A stretch of DNA of 64,000 bases from Betaproteobacteria bacterium HGW-Betaproteobacteria-3 (lineage in GTDB: Bacteria; Pseudomonadota; Gammaproteobacteria; Burkholderiales; Burkholderiaceae_C): contig PHCI01000018.1 in the NCBI GenBank assembly GCA_002842205.1, positions 18,114 through 82,113 on the forward strand, in the 5' to 3' direction. A model generated the notes under the pieces. It saw nothing but the letters and a program-made list of their open reading frames with translations, was not told the origin of the DNA and did no database searches. Each line of letters starts with the position of its first letter. Position 1 is the stretch's first letter. The position numbers were made by a program, and so were the translations under genes. Shown here piece after piece: positions 41,815 through 49,422 of the stretch.

Positions 41815-42384
41815 ATGACTCTTGTCCGTGGCCTCCAGGTCGCCGCCCAGGCCTTTGTTGTGGGTGTCGTGTTCGCCGCTCCCGTGTGGGGCCAAAGCCA
41901 GAAACCGGGCCTTTGGGAGATCACGCAGCGCATGTCGGGCTCCGCCGAAATGGACCAGGCGATGGCCCAGATGCAGCAGCAACTGGCCGGCATGTCACCC
42001 CAGCAACGCAAGGCGATGGAAGACATGATGGGCCGACAAGGCGTGACCATGGGCGTTGCGCCCGGCGCAGGCATGGCCCTGAAAGTCTGCATGACGCGCG
42101 AGATGATCGAGCGCAACGAGATGCCGTCGCAGACGGAAGGCGATTGCAAGACCACCCAGAACTCGCGCAGCGGCAACACCCTGAAAATCAGCTTTGTCTG
42201 CACCCGACCCCCTTCCACGGGCGAAGGCAGCTATACCTTCAGCGGCGACACCGGTTTCACGTCCCGGATGAAAATCACGACCCCGCGCAATGGCAAGCCC
42301 GAAACGGTCACCATGACCGGCGCGGGCAAGTGGCTCGCCGCCGACTGCGGCACGGTCAAACCGGTCGCCCCGCCCAAAAAGTAG
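41815..42384 (+). CDS. DUF3617 family exported protein
   Basis: 189 residues. A signal peptide (about 1-26, ending APVWGQS) is followed by KPGLWEITQRMSG, the usual DUF3617 start, and conserved Cys residues in VCMTREM, GDCKTTQ, FVCTRP and AADCG. A Met/Gln-rich stretch (MDQAMAQMQQQLAGMSP) occupies about 43-75. The family is periplasmic and of unknown function. AGGAG nine bases before the 41815 start. Confidence 0.88.
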   Translation: MTLVRGLQVAAQAFVVGVVFAAPVWGQSQKPGLWEITQRMSGSAEMDQAMAQMQQQLAGMSPQQRKAMEDMMGRQGVTMGVAPGAGMALKVCMTREMIERNEMPSQTEGDCKTTQNSRSGNTLKISFVCTRPPSTGEGSYTFSGDTGFTSRMKITTPRNGKPETVTMTGAGKWLAADCGTVKPVAPPKK

Positions 42385-42424
42385 CCCCGTCATGCCGCCT
42401 GCGGGCACCCCGCTGCGGCCAGGC

Positions 42425-43168
42425 TCAGGGGCGCGCCGCGGCGGGTTTGCGCCCGCCAAAGATCGCCGTGCCCACGCGCACCAGGGTGCTGCCGGCGTCA
42501 ATGGCCGCTTCCAGATCGGCCGACATGCCCATCGACAGCGTGTCCCACACCGCCCCCGCTGGCAACTGCGCCGCCATGGCCTCGAACAGCGCACGGGTGC
42601 GCGCGTGCACCGCGCGCTGCGCGGCCGCGTCGGGTGCGGGCTCGGGAATCGTCATGAGGCCGCGCAGCGTGAGGCGCGGCAGCACGGCCACCGCGCACGC
42701 CAGCGCCAGGGCTTCGTCGGGCGGCACACCCGATTTGTTGGCCCCGCCGTCCACGTTGACCTGAAGGCAGACCTGCAGCGGGGCGAGGCCCGGTGGCCGC
42801 TGCTCGCTCAGGCGCTGGGCGATCTTGAGCCGGTCCACCGTGTGCACCCAGTCAAAATATTCGGCCACGAGGCGCGTCTTGTTGCTCTGGATCGGGCCAA
42901 TACAATGCCATTCGGTCGGCGCAGCGTGGGCCTGCCGAAGGCCCTCGGACTCCCAGGCCCGGAGGGCTGAAATCTTGTCCACCGCCTCCTGGAGGTAGTT
43001 TTCACCGAACCGGCGTTGTCCTGCCGCGACAGCCTCGCGCACCGCTTGCGGGCCAAATGTCTTGGAAACCGCCAGTAATGTGACATCTTCCACGGGCCGT
43101 CGCGCCGATGCACAGGCTTGGGCGATCCGCTCACGGACCCCTTGGAGGTTGCTGGCAATCGTCGTCAT
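42425..43168 (-). CDS. yggS: YggS-family PLP homeostasis protein
   Basis: 247 residues, single-domain PLP-binding barrel (PLPBP/YggS/PROSC). The PLP lysine is Lys36 in LLAVSKTFG, and RFGENYLQE, HCIGPIQSNK and LSMGMSADLEAAI are the family motifs. It keeps vitamin B6 and amino-acid pools balanced rather than catalysing a known reaction. It diverges from pilT (36-base gap), the usual arrangement in many beta- and gammaproteobacteria. A short insert near ALRAWESEGLRQAHAAP follows the standard DKI segment. Confidence 0.95.
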   Translation of the reverse strand: MTTIASNLQGVRERIAQACASARRPVEDVTLLAVSKTFGPQAVREAVAAGQRRFGENYLQEAVDKISALRAWESEGLRQAHAAPTEWHCIGPIQSNKTRLVAEYFDWVHTVDRLKIAQRLSEQRPPGLAPLQVCLQVNVDGGANKSGVPPDEALALACAVAVLPRLTLRGLMTIPEPAPDAAAQRAVHARTRALFEAMAAQLPAGAVWDTLSMGMSADLEAAIDAGSTLVRVGTAIFGGRKPAAARP

Positions 43169-43204
43169 AATCAGTGTCGAGCGTATCAAACCATCGGGGA
43201 CTTC

Positions 43205-44248
43205 GTGGACATTACCCAACTGCTGGCATTCAGCGTCAAGAACAAGGCTTCTGATCTTCACCTTTCCGCCGGGCTGCCACCCATGATCCGCGTGAACGGC
43301 GACGTGCGCCGCATCAACGTCGATCCGCTGGACCACAAGATGGTCCACAGCATGGTGTACGACATCATGAACGACACCCAGCGCAAGAACTATGAAGAGT
43401 TTCTGGAGGTCGATTTCTCGTTCGAGATCGACGGGCTGGCGCGTTTTCGCGTCAACGCCTTCAACCACCAGCGCGGCGCCGGGGCGGTGTTCCGCACCAT
43501 CCCGTCCAAGATCCTCACCCTCGAGCAACTCAACGCGCCCAAGATCTTCGGCGAGCTGGCGCTCAAGCCGCGCGGGCTGGTCCTGGTGACCGGGCCCACC
43601 GGGTCGGGCAAGTCCACCACGCTGGCCGCCATGGTGAACTTCCTCAACGAGACCGAATACGGCCACGTGCTGACGGTGGAAGACCCGATCGAATTCGTGC
43701 ACGAATCCAAGAAATGCCTGGTCAACCAGCGCGAGGTCGGCCCGCACACGCTGGGTTTTGCCAATGCGCTCAAATCGGCGCTGCGCGAAGACCCCGACGC
43801 CATCCTGGTGGGCGAAATGCGCGACTTGGAGACCATCCGCCTGGCCATGACCGCTGCCGAAACCGGTCACCTGGTGTTTGGCACGCTGCACACCTCGAGC
43901 GCGGCCAAGACCATCGACCGCATCATCGACGTGTTCCCCGGCGAAGAAAAGGAAATGATCCGCGCCATGCTGTCCGAGTCGCTGCAGGCCGTCATTTCAC
44001 AGACCCTGTGCAAAACCAAGGACGGCCAGGGCCGCGTGGCGGCGCACGAGATCATGCTGGGCACCAGCGCCATCCGCAACCTGATCCGCGAGGCCAAGGT
44101 GGCGCAGATGTACTCCACCATCCAGACCGGCAACAGCTTCGGCATGCAAACGCTGGACCAGAACCTGACCGACCTGGTCAAGCGCAACATCATCAGCCCG
44201 GCCGAAGCACGCGGCAAGGCCAAGATTCCCGAGAATTTCCCCGGATAA
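43205..44248 (+). CDS. pilT: Type IV pilus retraction ATPase PilT
   Basis: 347-residue secretion ATPase that powers pilus retraction and twitching. It opens with DITQLLAFSVKNKASDLHLSAG, nearly invariant in PilT. Walker A GPTGSGKST has Lys136; the Asp box (TVEDPIEFVH), Walker B (ILVGEMRD) and His box (TGHLVFGTLHT) follow. C-terminal AIRNLIREAKVAQM is the conserved retraction motif. GTG start at 43205 with GGGGA just upstream. Confidence 0.97.
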   Translation: MDITQLLAFSVKNKASDLHLSAGLPPMIRVNGDVRRINVDPLDHKMVHSMVYDIMNDTQRKNYEEFLEVDFSFEIDGLARFRVNAFNHQRGAGAVFRTIPSKILTLEQLNAPKIFGELALKPRGLVLVTGPTGSGKSTTLAAMVNFLNETEYGHVLTVEDPIEFVHESKKCLVNQREVGPHTLGFANALKSALREDPDAILVGEMRDLETIRLAMTAAETGHLVFGTLHTSSAAKTIDRIIDVFPGEEKEMIRAMLSESLQAVISQTLCKTKDGQGRVAAHEIMLGTSAIRNLIREAKVAQMYSTIQTGNSFGMQTLDQNLTDLVKRNIISPAEARGKAKIPENFPG

Positions 44249-44405
44249 CCATGATCTCCCCCCCGTCGCTTGCCCACTCCGTGTGGCCGCATCCCCCCTC
44301 GAGGGGGCAACACCGACGGCCCGGCAAAGCCGGTTCCGTGGTGTTTCTGGCCTGGACACCACGGCGGCCGGGTCGGCCACTGGCCTCCACGCGCGCTGCG
44401 CTGCT
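44249..44405. repeat. Dispersed GC-rich palindromic repeat between pilT and pilU
   Basis: This stretch holds CCTCGAGGGGGCAACACC, CCCGGCAAAGCCGG and GTGGTGTTTC...GGACACCAC: nested short inverted repeats. The CGGCCCGGCAAAGCCGGTTCC core matches a repeat I recall from many Comamonadaceae intergenic regions. It fills almost the whole 173-base gap. Confidence 0.65.
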
Positions 44406-44421
44406 TTAAGGAAACCTCATC

Positions 44422-45558
44422 ATGGAACGCGACCAGGCATCGAAATTCATCAACGACCTGCTTCGGCTGATGGTCAGCCGCAATGGCAGCGACCTGTTCA
44501 TCACCGGCGACTTCCCGCCCGCCATGAAGGTGGACGGGAAAATCACCAAGGTGTCGGGCCAGCCGCTGACGCCGGCCCACACGCTGGCGCTCACGCGGTC
44601 GATCATGAACGACAAGCAGGCCGCGGAATACGAACGCACCAAGGAGTGCAATTTCGCCATTTCACCCGCCGGCATCGGGCGCTTTCGCGTCAACGCCTTT
44701 GTGCAGCAGGGCAAGATGGGCATGGTCATGCGGGTGATCCCGGCCGTGCTGCCCACCATTGACGGGCTGGGCATGCCACAGGTGCTGAAGGACGTGGCCA
44801 TGTCCAAGCGCGGCCTGTGCATCCTGGTGGGCGCCACCGGCTCGGGCAAATCGACCACGCTGGCGGCCATGGTCGACTGGCGCAACGAAAACTCCTACGG
44901 CCACATCATCACCGTGGAAGACCCGGTGGAGTTCGTCCACCCGCACAAGAACTGCGTGATCACGCAGCGCGAGGTGGGCCTGGACACCGACAGTTGGGAG
45001 GCGGCCCTGAAGAACACGCTGCGCCAGGCGCCCGACGTGATCCTGATGGGCGAAATCCGCGACCGCGAAACCATGGAACACGCGGTGGCCTTTGCCGAAA
45101 CCGGCCACCTGTGCCTGGCCACCCTGCACGCCAACAGCGCCAATCAGGCACTCGACCGCATCATCAACTTCTTCCCCGAAGAACGCCGCCAGCAGTTGCT
45201 GATGGACCTGTCGCTCAACCTGCGCGCCATGATTTCGCAGCGGCTGATCCCCAAGCAGGACGGCAAGGGCCGCAGCGCCGCGGTGGAAGTCATGCTCAAC
45301 ACGCCGCTGATCTCCGACCTGGTCTTCAAGGGCGAAGTCTCCGAGATCAAGGAGATCATGAAGAAAAGCCGCAACCTGGGCATGCAGACCTTCGACCAGG
45401 CCCTGTTTGACGCCTTTGAGAACAACATCATCAGCTACGAAGATGCGCTGCGCAATGCCGATTCCGTCAACGACCTGCGGCTGCAGATCAAGCTCAACAG
45501 CCAGCGCGCCAAGACGCAGGACCTGGCCGCCGGCACGGAACACTTCGCCATTGTCTGA
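44422..45558 (+). CDS. pilU: Type IV pilus twitching ATPase PilU
   Basis: 378-residue PilT paralogue that assists retraction under load. MERDQASKFINDLLRLMVSRNGSDLF is typical PilU; Walker A GATGSGKST has Lys143, with Asp box TVEDPVEFVH, Walker B ILMGEIRD and His box TGHLCLATLHA. It lacks the AIRNLI motif at the C-terminus, replaced by LISDLVFKGEVSEI, as usual for PilU. Preceded by AAGGAAACC. Transcription with pilT is likely unless the intervening repeat ends it. Confidence 0.96.
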   Translation: MERDQASKFINDLLRLMVSRNGSDLFITGDFPPAMKVDGKITKVSGQPLTPAHTLALTRSIMNDKQAAEYERTKECNFAISPAGIGRFRVNAFVQQGKMGMVMRVIPAVLPTIDGLGMPQVLKDVAMSKRGLCILVGATGSGKSTTLAAMVDWRNENSYGHIITVEDPVEFVHPHKNCVITQREVGLDTDSWEAALKNTLRQAPDVILMGEIRDRETMEHAVAFAETGHLCLATLHANSANQALDRIINFFPEERRQQLLMDLSLNLRAMISQRLIPKQDGKGRSAAVEVMLNTPLISDLVFKGEVSEIKEIMKKSRNLGMQTFDQALFDAFENNIISYEDALRNADSVNDLRLQIKLNSQRAKTQDLAAGTEHFAIV

Positions 45559-45731
45559 TAGGCTATTGCGCGGGCGCAGGGCGGCGCTGGTCGCACGGCC
45601 CTTGCCAGCCTGAAGGTGGTCCCGGTTTCCGGGCGGCTCTGACCCGCCTTCCTGTCGCGACACCGCAGCGCGCCCTGCGCAGCGGTGTCAACCCCATCCA
45701 TTGCCCTCCCCTCCACCTCAACGGACTTCCC

Positions 45732-46634
45732 ATGAGCACCACCCACCCCAAAACCTACGAATCCACTCCCTCACGCAAGGTCGCCTTTCTGGGCCTGGGC
45801 GTGATGGGCCTGCCGATGGCCGGGCATCTGGCGCTGGCAGGCCATCAGGTCACGGTCTACAACCGCAGTGCGGCCAAGGCCAAGGCCTGGGCCGCCGAGT
45901 TCAAGGGGGCCTCGGCGCCCACGCCGCGCGAAGCGGCAGCCGGTGCCGACTTTGTGTTCGCCTGCGTTGGCAACGACGACGACCTGCGCGCCATCACACT
46001 GGGTGCCGACGGCGCCTTTGCCGGCATGAAGCCCGGCGCGATCTTTGTGGACCACACCACCGCTTCGGCCGATGTGGCGCGCGAGCTGGACGCGGCGGCG
46101 CGCCAGCTCGGCCTGCGGTTTGTCGACGCCCCGGTCTCGGGCGGTCAGGCCGGCGCGCAAAACGGCCTGCTGACCGTGATGTGCGGCGGCGACCCTGCCG
46201 CGTTCGAGGCGGCCCGCCCGGTGGCGATGGCGTTTTCACGCGCGTTCACGCTCATGGGCGCGAGCGGCGCAGGCCAGCTCACCAAGATGGTCAACCAGAT
46301 CTGCATCGCCGGGCTGGTGCAGGGCCTGTCCGAGGCGCTGGCGTTTGGCCAGAAAGCCGGGCTCGATGCACTGCAGGTGATCGACGTGATTGGCAAGGGG
46401 GCCGCGCAGAGCTGGCAGCTCGACAACCGGGGCCCCACCATGGTGGCCGACAAGTTCGACTTCGGCTTTGCCGTGGACTGGATGCGCAAGGACCTGGGCC
46501 TGGTGCTGGACGAAGCCCGCCGCAACGGCGCGCAACTGCCCGTGACCGCGCTGGTGGACCAGTTCTACGCCGACATCCAGCGCATGGGCGGCCAGCGCTG
46601 GGACACGTCGAGCCTGATCCGTCGGCTCCGGTAA
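45732..46634 (+). CDS. Beta-hydroxyacid dehydrogenase (3-hydroxyisobutyrate/tartronate semialdehyde reductase family)
   Basis: 300-residue NAD(P)-dependent dehydrogenase. Rossmann motif GLGVMG (21-26), substrate-binding DAPVSGGQAGA and the catalytic lysine in GQLTKMVNQ are intact. Members reduce or oxidise 3-hydroxyisobutyrate, tartronate semialdehyde, or similar acids; the exact substrate cannot be fixed from sequence. Stands alone, 173 bases behind pilU. The start at 45732 gives a 14-residue extra head before the Rossmann strand. Confidence 0.9.
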   Translation: MSTTHPKTYESTPSRKVAFLGLGVMGLPMAGHLALAGHQVTVYNRSAAKAKAWAAEFKGASAPTPREAAAGADFVFACVGNDDDLRAITLGADGAFAGMKPGAIFVDHTTASADVARELDAAARQLGLRFVDAPVSGGQAGAQNGLLTVMCGGDPAAFEAARPVAMAFSRAFTLMGASGAGQLTKMVNQICIAGLVQGLSEALAFGQKAGLDALQVIDVIGKGAAQSWQLDNRGPTMVADKFDFGFAVDWMRKDLGLVLDEARRNGAQLPVTALVDQFYADIQRMGGQRWDTSSLIRRLR

Positions 46635-46653
46635 GTCCGGTGCTGCGCGACCA

Positions 46654-46715
46654 TTTGCTATATAAAATATAGCAAACTATGGCCTATTGACGGGGGCTAA
46701 AGCCTGATTCAGGCA
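46654..46715 (+). repeat. Dispersed AT-rich repeat, copy 5 (intergenic)
   Basis: GCTATATAAAATATAGC palindrome, then AAACTATGGCC, TATTGACGGGGGCTAAAG and CCTGATTCAGGC: the most complete copy and a useful reference. It lies between the dehydrogenase and the dolP stop codon and may act as a transcription end for both convergent genes. Confidence 0.85.
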
Positions 46716-46720
46716 ATATT

Positions 46721-47431
46721 TCAGCTGCGCGGCGCCGACGCTGCCGGTGCGGCAGGCGTCGCTGCCGGTGCCGGTGCCGGTGGATTTGAGGTGCCCGCCG
46801 GCACCAGCCGCTGCAGCTCTTCTTCGGAGATGATCTCCAGCACGCGCACCACGCGCTTGACGCCGCTGATGCCGCGCACCACGTCGGCGACCCGGTCGGC
46901 CTCGCGCTGGGTCACGCGGCCCATGAGGTAGACCGTGCCGCGCTCGGTCACGACCTTGAACGCGTTGGCGAACAGGTCGGGCGTGTCCACCAGCGTGGCC
47001 TTGACCTTGCCGGTGATGAGGGTGTCGGACGAACGCGTTGCCAGGGAGGAATTGGCCTCCACCCCCAGTTCGTTGACGATGGAGCGCACGTTGTCCACCT
47101 GCGAGACCACCTGCTGAGCGAGCTGCTTGGTCTGCTCATTGGGCACCTCGCCCGTGAGCAACACCTGGCGGTTGTAGCTGGTGACGTTGATGTGCACGTC
47201 GCCCGTCACATTTTCACGAATGCGGCTGGCCGAACGCAGCTCGATGCCTTCGTCTTCGACCTGGGTGCCGGAGGTGCGGCGGTCAATCGCCATCAGCGTG
47301 CCGCCCACGGCACCGCCTGCCAGCAGCGGCAGGCAGGCCGAAAGGCTGACCGCCACGGTGGCCGCCGCGGCCAGCGCCAGGGTGATGCGCTGGAACGAAT
47401 GTCGGGATGAATGTCGGGAAGCGGGCTTCAT
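46721..47431 (-). CDS. dolP: Dual-BON outer-membrane lipoprotein DolP
   Basis: 236 residues. Lipobox SLSAC with Cys33, then two BON domains (about 66-135 and 145-212; VLLTGEVPNEQTKQLA and VYLMGRVTQREADRVA). Ends in a Pro/Ala-rich tail. DolP (formerly YraP) supports outer-membrane integrity and septal amidase control in E. coli. It overlaps diaA by four bases (ATGA), and dolP-diaA-yraN with rsmI copies the E. coli neighbourhood, apart from missing lpoA. Confidence 0.92.
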   Translation of the reverse strand: MKPASRHSSRHSFQRITLALAAAATVAVSLSACLPLLAGGAVGGTLMAIDRRTSGTQVEDEGIELRSASRIRENVTGDVHINVTSYNRQVLLTGEVPNEQTKQLAQQVVSQVDNVRSIVNELGVEANSSLATRSSDTLITGKVKATLVDTPDLFANAFKVVTERGTVYLMGRVTQREADRVADVVRGISGVKRVVRVLEIISEEELQRLVPAGTSNPPAPAPAATPAAPAASAPRS

Positions 47432-48027
47432 GGGGAAATCTCCTGGTCACCAAGTAACTGGGCGTCCACACTGTCGCAAATGCAGTGCAACGCAAGAATA
47501 TGGACCTCCTGGATGCGCGCGGCGCGATCGTGCGGCACACACACGTGCACGTCGGTTTCGCGCATCGCTGCGCCCACCGCACCGCCGCCCTGGCCGGTCA
47601 GGGCCACCACGGTCATCTCGCGCTCGTGGGCGGCTTCGACCGCGGCCAGCAGGTTCGCCGATTGCCCGTTGCTGCTGATGACGAGCAGCACGTCTTCGGG
47701 CGAGCCCAGCGCGCGCACCTGTTTGGCAAAGACCTGGCTGTAGTCAAACTCACTGGCCAGACCTGACACGATGGCGCTGTCGGCGGTCAGGGCGATCGCG
47801 CCAAGCTCGGGGCGGTCGCGCTCGAAACGGCCGACAAAGCTGGACGCAAAATACTGGGCCAGTGCGGCCGAAGCGCCGTTGCCACAGGCCAATACCTTGC
47901 CGCCGCCGGTGACGCAGGCCAGAATGGCCTGCACCGCGTCGGCAATGGGCTTGCTCAGGGTTTGCGCGGCCTGGTACTTGAGGTCGGCGCTGTCGACAAA
48001 ATGCTTTTGAATGCGTTGCTCGAACAT
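47428..48027 (-). CDS. diaA: SIS-domain protein DiaA (phosphoheptose isomerase-like)
   Basis: 199 residues, one SIS domain (about 35-190) with GGGKVLACGNGASAALAQYFASSF and LLVISSNGQSANLLAAVEAA. Orthologues next to yraN and dolP are DiaA, which binds DnaA and times replication initiation; the GmhA isomerase is a close paralogue. Position favours DiaA. Start at 48027 (MFEQRIQKHF). Four-base overlap with dolP indicates coupling. Confidence 0.9.
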   Translation of the reverse strand: MFEQRIQKHFVDSADLKYQAAQTLSKPIADAVQAILACVTGGGKVLACGNGASAALAQYFASSFVGRFERDRPELGAIALTADSAIVSGLASEFDYSQVFAKQVRALGSPEDVLLVISSNGQSANLLAAVEAAHEREMTVVALTGQGGGAVGAAMRETDVHVCVPHDRAARIQEVHILALHCICDSVDAQLLGDQEISP

Positions 48028-48109
48028 GTGGCGGGATGATACCCGGCGCATCGGCGGGCACGGGTGGCCGCACAAAAATGAGGTTAAGTTTCGAGTGGGT
48101 TACGTTTGT

Positions 48110-48487
48110 TCAGCCCGCATCAAAAGCCCCCTGAAGCCACTGCACGGTGTCTTCCACCAGCACCACATCAAAGCGGCACGGCGGCATCTGGGGCAACCGC
48201 ATCAGGTAGTGGCGGGCGGCAAAAATGATGCGCCGCTGCTTGGTCACGCTGATGCTGGCGCCCGCACCGCCGTGGCGCGTGCTGCTGCGCTGGCGCACCT
48301 CCACAAACACCAGCGTGCCATCCGGGGCGCGCACGATGAGGTCGATTTCGCCGCCGCCGCGCCCGGGCGTCCGATAATTGCGCTGCACCAGTCGCAAACC
48401 GGCGGCCTGCAGGTGTTGCAGGGCGCGGTCTTCGGCGGCGTCGCCGGCCTGTTTGGTGGTGGGCCGGGTTGTTTTGAGGAGTTTCAT
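48110..48487 (-). CDS. yraN: YraN family endonuclease-like protein
   Basis: 125 residues of the UPF0102 family with a Holliday-junction-resolvase-like fold: GDAAEDRALQHLQAAGLRLVQRNYRTPGRGGGEIDLIVRAPDG, where the EIDLI and FVEVRQR residues are the usual nuclease-type positions. Function unproven. The ATG at 48487 is shared in one base with the TTG start of rsmI on the other strand, so each gene's promoter and ribosome site must lie inside the other's 5' coding region. Confidence 0.93.
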   Translation of the reverse strand: MKLLKTTRPTTKQAGDAAEDRALQHLQAAGLRLVQRNYRTPGRGGGEIDLIVRAPDGTLVFVEVRQRSSTRHGGAGASISVTKQRRIIFAARHYLMRLPQMPPCRFDVVLVEDTVQWLQGAFDAG

Positions 48488-49419
48488 TGAGCGCTTCGTT
48501 TGCATCTGCCCTGAATGCCGCGCGTGACGCGGCCGGCTCGCAGCATTATCCGCAGGGTGCGCTCTACGTGGTGGCCACGCCGATTGGCAATCTGGCCGAC
48601 ATTTCGCTGCGCGCGCTGCACGTGCTGGCGCTGGCCGACACCGTGGCGTGCGAAGACACGCGCCACACCCAGGCGCTGCTGCGCGCCTACGGCATTGACA
48701 AAGTGGCGGCGCAGTTGCTGGCGCTGCACCAGCACAACGAGGCCGAGGCCGCGCAAACGGTGATCGGGCGGCTGCGCGCGGGCCAGCGCGTGGCCTACGC
48801 CAGCGACGCCGGCACGCCCGCCGTGAGCGACCCTGGCGCACGGCTGGTGGCCGCGGTGCAGGCCGCCGGGCTGCAGGCCATTGCCCTGCCCGGCGCCAGC
48901 AGCGTGACCGCTGCGCTCAGCGTGGCAGGCGCCGTGAACGCGCGCGCCGACGACAGCGGCTTCGTGTTCGCCGGGTTTGTGCCGACCAAGGCCACCGAGC
49001 GCGACGCTGCCGTGCAGGCCCTGGCCGCCGAACCCCGCACCGTGGTGCTGCTGGAGGCGCCGCACCGCATCGAGGCGCTGGCGCGTGCGCTGGCTGCGCT
49101 GGGCGCGCGGCCGGTGACGCTGGCCAGGGAGATCACCAAACAGTTCGAACAGGTGGTCACCCTGGCCGCCGACGCCCTGCCCGGCTGGCTGGCCGCCGAT
49201 GCGCAGCGCCTGCGCGGCGAGTTTGTGGTGGTGCTGCATCCGGCCCCCCGTGACCCCGACGACACCACCGCGCAGGACGCGGCCACGCGGCGCGTGCTGA
49301 CCCTGTTGCTGGCCGAGCTGCCGGTCAAAACCGCCGTGAAGCTGGCCGCCGAACTCACCGGCGCGCCGCGCAACGCACTGTACGAACAAGCCCTCGCGCT
49401 CAAGAACACTGAACACTGA
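48487..49419 (+). CDS. rsmI: 16S rRNA (cytidine1402-2'-O)-methyltransferase RsmI
   Basis: 310 residues, tetrapyrrole-methylase-like SAM enzyme that methylates the ribose of C1402 of 16S rRNA. GALYVVATPIGNLADISLRAL, CEDTRHTQALL and YASDAGTPAVSDPGARLV are diagnostic. TTG start at 48487 with GAGGAG five bases upstream, which is located within the first codons of yraN read from the other side. The stop is three bases ahead of the pentaheme cytochrome gene. Confidence 0.96.
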   Translation: MSASFASALNAARDAAGSQHYPQGALYVVATPIGNLADISLRALHVLALADTVACEDTRHTQALLRAYGIDKVAAQLLALHQHNEAEAAQTVIGRLRAGQRVAYASDAGTPAVSDPGARLVAAVQAAGLQAIALPGASSVTAALSVAGAVNARADDSGFVFAGFVPTKATERDAAVQALAAEPRTVVLLEAPHRIEALARALAALGARPVTLAREITKQFEQVVTLAADALPGWLAADAQRLRGEFVVVLHPAPRDPDDTTAQDAATRRVLTLLLAELPVKTAVKLAAELTGAPRNALYEQALALKNTEH

Positions 49420-49422
49420 ACC

